NCBI GenBank assembly: GCA_022545625.1 | Contig: JACZQS010000191.1 | Coordinates: 1 to 5,444 of the forward strand | Direction of reading: 5' to 3' | DNA length: 5,444 nt | Origin: Pseudomonadota bacterium | GTDB taxonomy: Bacteria > Pseudomonadota > Gammaproteobacteria > GCA-001735895 | Part shown: piece by piece, positions 1 to 5,403 of the stretch | Layout: each line of letters starts with the position of its first letter | How positions within the stretch are numbered: position 1 is the stretch's first letter | Program-made: the position numbers and the translations under genes | Notes under the pieces: generated by a model | Seen by the model: the letters and a program-made list of their open reading frames with translations, nothing else | What the model was told of the DNA's origin: nothing | Database searches by the model: none

Positions 1-633
1 ACCGATGCAACCCAGGTTGTCGGAAAATTACCCCTCGATATGAAGCAGCTTGGGGTCGACGCCCTGACACTGTCTGCGCATAAGATGCAGGGCCCGCAGG
101 GCATCGGGGCCTTGATTACCAATCATAAACCCAGGCAGGTATTAATCAGCGGTGGCGAGCAGGAAAAAAACCGACGCGCTGGCACTGAAAATGTAGCCAT
201 GATCGTGGGTTTAGGTAAGGCGGCCCAGGTTGCAAGGCTTGAAATGCAGCAAAAAAGCCATCATTTGTTACAACTGAGAGAATTATTTGAATCGAAACTG
301 GCAGCGATTCCGGGAGTGGTAATTTTTGGACGAGAATCAGCTCGATTGCCAAATACCACTTATTTTTCCCTGCCTTACTACCATGGGGAAACCTTGTTAA
401 TGGAACTCGACCGCTCAGGGTTTGCATTGGCTAGTGGTTCGGCCTGCCACAGCCAGGTGAACAAGGCGAGTCACGTACTGACAGCAATGGGCGTCGATGA
501 GGGGCTGGCTCTGAACGCGGTTCGTGCCAGCTTTGGTATGAGTAACACCCTGCAGGAAGTCGATGCGTTGGTATCGAAATTGCAGGATTTGATCAACAAG
601 CTGCCGGCAGTGATACGCCAGGCAGCCGTATAA
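1..633 (+). CDS. Cysteine desulfurase, IscS/NifS class (5' truncated by window edge)
   Basis: The reading frame is open from base 1, so the N-terminal part lies outside the window; 210 codons remain. It encodes the C-terminal half of a PLP-dependent class V aminotransferase-fold enzyme that takes sulfur from cysteine as a persulfide for Fe-S assembly in the cytoplasm. The PLP Schiff-base lysine is in SAHKMQGPQG (Lys codon 82-84). RRAGTENV follows at about codons 61-68. The persulfide cysteine is in ASGSACHS (Cys codon 445-447), on a long loop of the group I (IscS/NifS) type, unlike SufS. The protein ends in LINKLPAVIRQAAV and lacks the IscS-type tail (E. coli ends in SIEWAHH) used to dock IscU, which suggests a NifS-like paralogue. 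iscA follows after 14 bases, with no iscU between. Family assignment is firm; choosing between iscS and a second nifS-like gene is not possible from this fragment, so no symbol is given. Confidence 0.93.
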   Translation, partial: TDATQVVGKLPLDMKQLGVDALTLSAHKMQGPQGIGALITNHKPRQVLISGGEQEKNRRAGTENVAMIVGLGKAAQVARLEMQQKSHHLLQLRELFESKLAAIPGVVIFGRESARLPNTTYFSLPYYHGETLLMELDRSGFALASGSACHSQVNKASHVLTAMGVDEGLALNAVRASFGMSNTLQEVDALVSKLQDLINKLPAVIRQAAV

Positions 634-638
634 AGAGG
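634..638 (+). promoter_or_regulatory. Ribosome binding site of iscA
   Basis: AGAGG lies directly after the desulfurase stop codon and 9 bases before the iscA ATG. It supports the start at 648 and fits translation from a shared transcript. Confidence 0.6.
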
Positions 639-647
639 TTTAGTTTT

Positions 648-971
648 ATGGCAATTCAATTGACAGATGTGGCGGCGACCCGGGTGCAGGAATTTCTCAA
701 AGGCCGTGGTAAAGGTATTGGTCTGCGACTCGGGGTAAAAACGACTGGCTGTTCAGGCATGGCCTACGTCATCGAATTTGTTGACGAAATACAGGATGAT
801 GATTCGGTTTTCGAATCGAAGGGGGTGAAGGTAGTCGTTGATGCAAAAAGCCTGATTTTTATAGACGGTACTGAAGTCGACTTTGCCAAAGAAGGACTCA
901 ATGAAGGTTTTCAGTTTAGGAACCCGAATGCCAAGGATGAGTGTGGGTGTGGTGAAAGCTTTACTGTTTGA
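648..971 (+). CDS. iscA: Iron-sulfur cluster assembly protein IscA (A-type carrier)
   Basis: At 107 residues it has the same length as E. coli IscA. The three conserved cysteines that bind iron or a cluster sit at the same positions: Cys35 in TTGCSGMAY, and Cys99 and Cys101 in the terminal ECGCGESF motif. A-type proteins receive clusters from IscU or deliver iron, and pass [4Fe-4S] clusters to target enzymes in the cytoplasm. The gene lies between the desulfurase and hscB, as expected for the 3' half of an isc operon except that iscU is not immediately upstream. The ATG has a good ribosome binding site. ErpA is a paralogue with the same motif, but the operon context and the identical cysteine numbering favour IscA. 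Confidence 0.95.
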   Translation: MAIQLTDVAATRVQEFLKGRGKGIGLRLGVKTTGCSGMAYVIEFVDEIQDDDSVFESKGVKVVVDAKSLIFIDGTEVDFAKEGLNEGFQFRNPNAKDECGCGESFTV

Positions 972-1043
972 TGGTCATCGCCGCGATCGCGTATTCACAG
1001 ATGTCCTGAAAAGAGTTGTTCAGAGTTTCCATAGCAGTTAGCC
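972..1043 (+). other. 72-base gap between iscA and hscB
   Basis: This is the longest gap inside the operon. It contains the perfect 10-base palindrome CGCGATCGCG (982-991) and a weak hairpin, CTGAA (1006-1010) with TTCAG (1019-1023). No run of T follows, so it does not look like an intrinsic terminator. No convincing promoter or Shine-Dalgarno sequence for hscB is visible. Confidence 0.4.
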
Positions 1044-1583
1044 ATGCAAATACTCGATTTGAAGCAAAGTTATTTCGAGTTGTTCGGGCTGGATCTCACA
1101 TTCGAAATTGATCTCAAGCGTTTAAGTTCAGCACAGCAACGCCTGCAGGCGGTTTATCACCCGGACCGATTTGTTAATGCCAGCGAACAGGATAAACGAC
1201 TTTCGGTGCAGCAGGCATCCTGGATTAATGAAGCTTTTGAGACGCTTTCAAAACCGGTCAAACGTGCTCGCTATATGCTCGAGTTGAGCGGGCTGGAGCT
1301 AAACGACGAATCAGAAACCACATCGGATACGACTTTCCTGATGGAGCAGATTGCCTTACGCGAAGAGATTGAAGAATGTCGTACCAATGCTGACCCGCTA
1401 GGTTGCTGCGATCATATTATGGATAAACTTCGATCTAAAGCCGATCAGTTTGGATCTGAGTTCATTGCCAATTTTGATCAGGGGCAGCTGGATGACGCCC
1501 GAATTAGTAGCCGAAAAATGCAGTTTATTCAGCGAATTCTGGAACAGCTGATAGATTTTCAACTTGAATTAGAAGAAGGTTAG
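1044..1583 (+). CDS. hscB: Fe-S cluster assembly co-chaperone HscB (J-protein)
   Basis: The product (179 residues; E. coli HscB has 171) is the specialised J-domain co-chaperone that brings IscU to HscA and stimulates its ATPase. The N-terminal J domain (about residues 8-80) has the invariant HPD motif at 39-41 (VYHPDRF), followed by VQQASWINEAFETLSKP. The C-terminal three-helix IscU-binding domain begins near the family signature DTTFLMEQIALREEIEE (about 95-111). The start gives about eight residues more than E. coli before the YFELFGL block. There is no good Shine-Dalgarno sequence before this ATG, so the exact start is less certain than the gene. An unusual cluster Cys112, Cys121, Cys122 and His124 sits in the C-terminal domain, where E. 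coli HscB has no such cysteines. hscA follows after 11 bases. Confidence 0.95.
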   Translation: MQILDLKQSYFELFGLDLTFEIDLKRLSSAQQRLQAVYHPDRFVNASEQDKRLSVQQASWINEAFETLSKPVKRARYMLELSGLELNDESETTSDTTFLMEQIALREEIEECRTNADPLGCCDHIMDKLRSKADQFGSEFIANFDQGQLDDARISSRKMQFIQRILEQLIDFQLELEEG

Positions 1584-1594
1584 CAGAAAGCCAG

Positions 1595-3466
1595 ATGGCG
1601 TTATTACAGATATCAGAACCCGGGCAATCAACCGCTCCGCACCAGCATCGCTATTCCGCGGGTATTGATCTCGGTACGACCAACTCACTGGTTGCAAGCG
1701 TACGCAGTGGCCAGGCGGTTATCCTGGCTGATATTAATGGCGAGGCATTGTTACCTTCAATCGTACATTATGGCACCGATCGAAAACTGGTGGGCAAAGC
1801 AGCCCAGGAAATGCAACTAGTCGACCCACTAAACAGCATATCGTCTGTTAAACGTTTGATGGGTCGCGGCATCGAGGATGTCAAGCAGCTTGGCGATGTA
1901 ATGCCTTACATCTTCATTACCGACAAGACCTCGAATGTACCCAGAATACAGACTGCCACGGGTAATATTAGCGCGATTGAAGTGTCGGCCGAGATTTTGA
2001 AAACCCTGGCTTTGCAAGCTGAGCAATCACTCGGTGATAATCTGGCTGGTGTGGTCATTACGGTGCCAGCCTATTTCGACGACGCTCAGCGACAGGCCAC
2101 CCGGGATGCCGCAAAACTCGCAAATTTAAATGTATTTAGGCTACTCAACGAACCAACAGCCGCAGCAGTCGCTTATGGACTGGATCAAAAACATGATGGG
2201 GTTATCGCGGTCTACGATCTGGGAGGCGGGACTTTCGATATTTCTATTTTGCGCATGAATAAAGGCGTGTTCGAGGTCCTGGCTACCGGCGGTGATTCAG
2301 CGCTGGGTGGCGACGATATGGACCATGCAATTGGAGAGTGGATCCTGGCACAGGCAAATTTCCAGTCGGTCGATGCACGGCTATCTCGCCAGGTTTTAAT
2401 TGCGGCACGAGCAGCCAAGGAAAAGCTGACTAAACAGGATAGGGTGCAAATTACTATTGAAAACGACGAGCAACAATGGCAGGGCAGAATCGATAGGGAT
2501 CAATTCGATGGGTTAATTCAACCATTAGTTAAAAAAACGCTGATGCTATGCCGAAGAGTATTGCGCGACGCTAACCTCTCGAAACAGGACATCAGTGAAG
2601 TTGTAATGGTCGGTGGATCGACCCGGGTCCCGCTGGTAAACCAGATGGTAGCAGAATTTTTTCAGCGTGATCTGATGTCGGAACTTGACCCCGACCGGGT
2701 GGTAGCGATTGGCGCTGCGATACAGGCCGATGTGCTGGCTGGCAACAAGCCTGACAGTGAAATGTTATTACTGGATGTACTACCACTGTCTTTGGGCATC
2801 GAAACCATGGGCGGACTGAGCGAAAAAATTATCTCGCGCAATACACCCATCCCAGTAACCAGGGCTCAGGAGTTCACTACCTACAAAGATGGACAGACAT
2901 CGATGTCGATCCACGTCGTTCAGGGAGAAAGGGAACTGATATCTGACTGCCGATCGCTAGCAAGATTTGAACTGAGTGGATTCCCGCCGATGACTGCGGG
3001 CGCCGCGCGTATCAAGGTTAGCTACCAGGTGGATGCAGATGGATTAATGTCGGTCAGGGCTGAGGAGAAAAAAAGTGGCGTCGCTGCCGATATTGTCGTC
3101 AAGCCGTCCTATGGTTTATCCGATCGTGAAATTGAAAAGATGCTAAGAGATTCAATGGATTACGCACGCGATGATATATCAGCGCGAATGCTCATAGAGC
3201 AACAAGTGGAGGCGAAAAGGGTGATAGAGGCGATTGACGCTGCGCTTGCGAGTGACGGCGATAGCCTGCTCAGCAAGCCAGAATTCAGGAAAATAAAACA
3301 GGCCAGGGACAAACTGCAAAAGGAGATCCAGACAGCCTGTGCCGACAAACTAAAAAAATCAATCAGGGCAATGGAAAAAGTGAGCGAAACTTACGTCGCC
3401 CGGCGCATGAATGCCAGTGTTAAACAGGCGCTTACGGGCAAGCAAATAAATCAGGTAAAAATATAA
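1595..3466 (+). CDS. hscA: Fe-S cluster assembly Hsp70 chaperone HscA
   Basis: The product (623 residues; E. coli HscA has 616) is the dedicated Hsp70 that, with HscB, binds the scaffold IscU and drives cluster release by ATP hydrolysis. It keeps the HscA-type N-terminal extension of about 20 residues (MALLQISEPGQS). The nucleotide-binding domain shows GIDLGTTNS (23-31), VPAYFDDAQRQ (from 157), NEPTAAAVAYG (from 185), DLGGGTFD (208-215) and VGGSTR (339-344). The interdomain linker LLLD (391-394) leads into the substrate-binding domain, with NTPIPVTRAQEFTT and DGQTSMSIHVVQGER. The helical lid runs from about 510 to the end, closing with ARRMNASVKQALTG. All ATPase motifs are intact. It differs from DnaK by the short C-terminus without a DnaK-like acidic tail and by its place beside hscB and fdx. 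The start is fixed by alignment with the HscA N-terminus; the nearest AAGG (1576-1579) is rather far upstream. Confidence 0.97.
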   Translation: MALLQISEPGQSTAPHQHRYSAGIDLGTTNSLVASVRSGQAVILADINGEALLPSIVHYGTDRKLVGKAAQEMQLVDPLNSISSVKRLMGRGIEDVKQLGDVMPYIFITDKTSNVPRIQTATGNISAIEVSAEILKTLALQAEQSLGDNLAGVVITVPAYFDDAQRQATRDAAKLANLNVFRLLNEPTAAAVAYGLDQKHDGVIAVYDLGGGTFDISILRMNKGVFEVLATGGDSALGGDDMDHAIGEWILAQANFQSVDARLSRQVLIAARAAKEKLTKQDRVQITIENDEQQWQGRIDRDQFDGLIQPLVKKTLMLCRRVLRDANLSKQDISEVVMVGGSTRVPLVNQMVAEFFQRDLMSELDPDRVVAIGAAIQADVLAGNKPDSEMLLLDVLPLSLGIETMGGLSEKIISRNTPIPVTRAQEFTTYKDGQTSMSIHVVQGERELISDCRSLARFELSGFPPMTAGAARIKVSYQVDADGLMSVRAEEKKSGVAADIVVKPSYGLSDREIEKMLRDSMDYARDDISARMLIEQQVEAKRVIEAIDAALASDGDSLLSKPEFRKIKQARDKLQKEIQTACADKLKKSIRAMEKVSETYVARRMNASVKQALTGKQINQVKI

Positions 3467-3467
3467 C

Positions 3468-3806
3468 ATGCCAGAAATAATCATCCTTCCCCACCAGGAA
3501 ATTTGCCCCGAAGGTGCAGTAATCAATGCCGAACCAGGTACCAGCCTGTGTAACGCAATGCTGGATAACGGTATAGAAATAGAACACGCCTGTGAAAAAT
3601 CGTGTGCTTGCACCACTTGCCACGTTCATGTACGCGAGGGTTTCGACTCGCTGGAAGAATCAAGCGAGCTTGAGGACGATTATCTTGACAAGGCCTGGGG
3701 GCTGGACATGGATTCGAGATTGAGTTGCCAGGCTTTGGTTGGCGAAGAATCGTTGGTCATCGAAATCCCGAAATATACGATTAATATGGTTTCTGAAAGT
3801 CAGTAG
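3468..3806 (+). CDS. fdx: ISC-type [2Fe-2S] ferredoxin
   Basis: The product (112 residues; E. coli Fdx has 111) is the adrenodoxin-like ferredoxin that supplies electrons to the ISC machinery for cluster assembly. The ligands follow C-x5-C-x2-C and a distant fourth cysteine: Cys42, Cys48 and Cys51 in HACEKSCACTTCH, and Cys87 in RLSCQALV, the same numbering as E. coli. The block REGFDSLEESSELEDDYLDKAWGL and the ending EIPKYTIN are also typical. In E. coli the residue two after Cys51 is another cysteine (CHC); here it is valine (CHV). The ATG starts one base after the hscA stop codon, and its weak AGGT (3453-3456) lies within hscA, so translation is probably coupled to hscA. Confidence 0.97.
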   Translation: MPEIIILPHQEICPEGAVINAEPGTSLCNAMLDNGIEIEHACEKSCACTTCHVHVREGFDSLEESSELEDDYLDKAWGLDMDSRLSCQALVGEESLVIEIPKYTINMVSESQ

Positions 3807-3832
3807 TTAATCAAATGTTGCCGTTAATGAAG

Positions 3833-3837
3833 AGGAG
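3833..3837 (+). promoter_or_regulatory. Ribosome binding site of iscX
   Basis: AGGAG lies 6 bases before the iscX ATG, the strongest Shine-Dalgarno sequence in the operon part of the window. It supports efficient independent initiation of this small last gene. Confidence 0.7.
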
Positions 3838-3843
3838 CCAAGC

Positions 3844-4044
3844 ATGAGTTTAAAATGGACCGATACACTGGAAATAGCGATCGAGTTGTCTGAAATTCAC
3901 ACCGATGTTGATCCCCAATATATCCGCTTTACCGATTTACACGCATGGATCTGCGCGCTGGAAGAATTTGACGACGACCCGCAAAGATCGAACGAACAAA
4001 TTCTCGAAGCCGTGCAAATGGCATGGATCGAAGAGATGGATTAG
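3844..4044 (+). CDS. iscX: Fe-S cluster assembly protein IscX
   Basis: This 66-residue acidic protein has the same length as E. coli IscX (YfhJ). It is known to bind iron and the desulfurase IscS, compete with the frataxin CyaY, and modulate cluster assembly. Family blocks visible here are LKWTDTLEIA near the start, VDPQYIRFTDLHAWI (22-36) and the acidic LEEFDDDPQRSNEQILEAV (39 onward). It is the last gene of the operon, 37 bases after fdx, in the standard fdx-iscX order. The IscX surface that meets IscS is acidic in the family, and the DDD stretch at 43-45 is kept here. Confidence 0.95.
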   Translation: MSLKWTDTLEIAIELSEIHTDVDPQYIRFTDLHAWICALEEFDDDPQRSNEQILEAVQMAWIEEMD

Positions 4045-4045
4045 G

Positions 4046-4121
4046 GAAACCTAAGGCTCGCAGGTAACCCCGGTAAGACCTCCCTGAAGGCAGCATAGCT
4101 GGTGCTGAGAATTAAGGTTTC
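4046..4121 (+). other. Possible branched RNA structure downstream of iscX
   Basis: A perfect 7-base stem, GAAACCT (4046-4052) with AGGTTTC (4115-4121), can be lengthened by AA/TT past one bulged A. It encloses two smaller possible stems: AGGT (4062-4065) with ACCT (4078-4081), and CAGCA (4091-4095) with TGCTG (4103-4107, 7-base loop). It starts two bases after the iscX stop codon. No run of T follows, so it is not a standard intrinsic terminator. It could protect the 3' end of the operon mRNA, be part of an unrecognised small RNA, or be chance pairing. It does not match any riboswitch or RNA family known to me. Confidence 0.35.
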
Positions 4122-4192
4122 AAAAGCCGGAAAATATTGAATTTCAAATTTTGTAAATAGAACGAAATCAATAACTTCAATAGCTTATTTAA

Positions 4193-4252
4193 GGCAGTTT
4201 GACCAGTTTTAGGGCAGTTTCTCAAAATTAATTTTATTTTTTCAAAATTAAC
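4193..4252 (+). repeat. Short direct repeats with 20-base spacing in AT-rich DNA
   Basis: GGCAGTTT occurs at 4193-4200 and 4213-4220, and TCAAAATTAA at 4222-4231 and 4242-4251; each pair is offset by exactly 20 bases, about two helical turns. A further CAGTTT lies at 4204-4209. The second pair includes the 12-base palindrome AAAATTAATTTT (4224-4235). Such phasing could place protein sites or A/T-tracts on one face of the helix, upstream of the CRP-type site. Confidence 0.5.
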
Positions 4253-4321
4253 TTCTGACTATTTTTATTTATATTATTCAATAGTTTATAATAACTATTT
4301 AAAGTAAATTCTTATAAGTAG

Positions 4322-4341
4322 AGTGTGATGTGGTTCACACT
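4322..4341 (+). promoter_or_regulatory. CRP/Vfr/Clp-type operator upstream of the DSF synthase gene
   Basis: AGTGTGA-N6-TCACACT is a perfect inverted repeat with 7-base arms and contains the full CRP consensus TGTGA-N6-TCACA (4324-4339). Its centre (4331.5) is about 196 bases before the start codon. If it activates as a class I site at -71.5, the start of transcription would be near 4403, where TAAAGT (4391-4396) could act as a weak -10 box. A class II site at -41.5 would need a start near 4373, where the -10 match is poorer. The promoter itself is therefore not settled. CRP-family proteins (CRP, Vfr, Clp) share this half-site, so the regulator cannot be named. Confidence 0.75.
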
Positions 4342-4515
4342 AAGCTTGCATTCAAAATTCTATCCGTTAAATTAGGTCCCAGACTTAAAGTAAAGTATTA
4401 ACATTAGGGGCTAAAAAAGAATCAAATATACAATTCGAACTGCTCAGAAATGCGGCAGTAATATTACGATAAAAGTTCAGACAGAAGAGCTGAATTCAAA
4501 AACAAAAAGATAGTC

Positions 4516-4519
4516 GGAG
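4516..4519 (+). promoter_or_regulatory. Ribosome binding site of the DSF synthase gene
   Basis: GGAG, within a GGAGAGAG purine run, lies 8 bases before the ATG at 4528. This supports that start, which also gives a protein of the usual RpfF length. Confidence 0.7.
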
Positions 4520-4527
4520 AGAGAAGT

Positions 4528-5400
4528 ATGAGTAACGTAGCAGCTATAAGAGATTTCCCCAGAGAAAATCTCAAAATCCATCCACAGTCTCAATTAAGAA
4601 CGCATTATGACGAGAAAAATAAAATAGGCTGGTTTCTAATGCGGGGTTCTCCGACGCCGTGTTTTACCCTCAAGTTATTGAGCGAGATAAATACTTACCT
4701 GGACGGTGTCAAACTTGACATGCAAAAGACCAATGGTAAGAAGTATAACTATCTCGTAGTCGGGTCGGACGTTGAAGGTGTATTCAATCTTGGTGGGGAC
4801 CTGGAATTATTTAGTCAATATATTGACGATAGAGATCGTGAGAGTTTGCTATCTTATGCGTTGAAATGTATCGATATACTGTATCGGAATATTTATCATT
4901 ATAATCTCGATTTAACCACAATTTCCCTGATACAGGGTGATGCTTTGGGCGGTGGTTTCGAGGCAGCGTTATCAAGCAACATAATAATTGCTGAACGTGG
5001 TGTAAAAATTGGATTCCCGGAGGTTCTCTTCAACCTGTTTCCTGGCATGGGGGCTTACTCATTACTGTCCCGCAAAATAGGCTTTACCGCCGCCGAGAAA
5101 ATGATATTAAGCGGGGAGATATTTTCATCCGAACAGATACACGATATGGGGGTAATAGATATACTTGCCAATAAAGGCGAGGGCGAGGTTGCTGTGTATC
5201 GATACATCAAGGCAGCTAAAAAAGCTGAGAATACCTATAATTCAATGCGAAAATTAAAAGATATTTGCAATCCGGTGAATTATCAGGAATTGACTGAAAT
5301 AGCTACGCTTTGGGCCGATGCTGCACTAAAATTATCTCCCAGGGACTTACGAATGATGCATCGCCTGATACGTCGTCAGAATACCAGGGCGACTGACTAG
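4528..5400 (+). CDS. rpfF: DSF synthase, RpfF family (crotonase fold)
   Basis: The product (290 residues; Xanthomonas RpfF has 289) is a crotonase-superfamily enzyme. RpfF proteins act as acyl-ACP thioesterase and dehydratase, making cis-2-unsaturated fatty acids (DSF family signals) from 3-hydroxyacyl-ACP. Key features: the FNLGGDLELF block (86-95) that forms part of the oxyanion hole, Glu145 in GGGFEAALS and Glu165 in GFPEVLFNLFPGMGAYS. Their 20-residue spacing equals that of catalytic Glu141 and Glu161 of Xanthomonas RpfF. The C-terminal helices include ATLWADAALKLSPRDLRMMHRLIRRQ, which matches the RpfF C-terminus in pattern. Two active-site glutamates and LFPGMGAYS separate it from ordinary enoyl-CoA hydratases. 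Codon use looks more AT-rich than in the isc genes. It probably has its own promoter, given the CRP-type site upstream. No rpfB, rpfC or rpfG is in the window, so sensing partners are unknown. Confidence 0.93.
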   Translation: MSNVAAIRDFPRENLKIHPQSQLRTHYDEKNKIGWFLMRGSPTPCFTLKLLSEINTYLDGVKLDMQKTNGKKYNYLVVGSDVEGVFNLGGDLELFSQYIDDRDRESLLSYALKCIDILYRNIYHYNLDLTTISLIQGDALGGGFEAALSSNIIIAERGVKIGFPEVLFNLFPGMGAYSLLSRKIGFTAAEKMILSGEIFSSEQIHDMGVIDILANKGEGEVAVYRYIKAAKKAENTYNSMRKLKDICNPVNYQELTEIATLWADAALKLSPRDLRMMHRLIRRQNTRATD

Positions 5401-5403
5401 CAG

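Larger units (their letters stand above)
4045..4527 (+). other. AT-rich intergenic and regulatory region between iscX and the DSF synthase gene
   Basis: No coding sequence of credible length or composition is seen on either strand. From left to right it holds a GC-richer segment that can fold into a branched structure (4046-4121), a very AT-rich stretch with phased repeats and T-tracts (about 4131-4320), a perfect CRP-type operator (4322-4341), and a purine-rich leader that ends in a Shine-Dalgarno sequence. The change in composition after 4130 is abrupt. No tRNA or clear intrinsic terminator was found. Confidence 0.7.

Noticed and set aside
146..427. Open frame on the - strand within the desulfurase gene
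   Set aside because: It overlaps a gene with clear catalytic motifs, and its translation shows no recognisable domain; it is a shadow frame.
982..991. CGCGATCGCG palindrome as a repeat element or operator
   Set aside because: Only one copy was noticed in the window, and there is no promoter context around it.
3359..3629. Two overlapping open frames on the - strand across the hscA-fdx junction
   Set aside because: They run antisense to well-conserved hscA and fdx, and their translations show nothing recognisable.
4070..4107. Resemblance to the SRP RNA apical loop (GGTNAG...GAAGG...GCAGC)
   Set aside because: The similarity is partial; the two sides do not pair as in helix 8 of SRP RNA and the GGAAGG-AAGCAGCC core is not kept.
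4224..4242. AAAATTAATTTT palindrome followed by ATTTTTT as an intrinsic terminator
   Set aside because: The stem would consist only of A-T pairs with almost no loop, too weak for a convincing terminator.
4287..4292. Perfect TATAAT box upstream of the CRP-type site
   Set aside because: The region is so AT-rich that such a match is expected by chance, and no -35 element is found at 16-18 bases (TTTATT at best). A start here would place the CRP-type site downstream of it, as a repressor site, which I cannot support.
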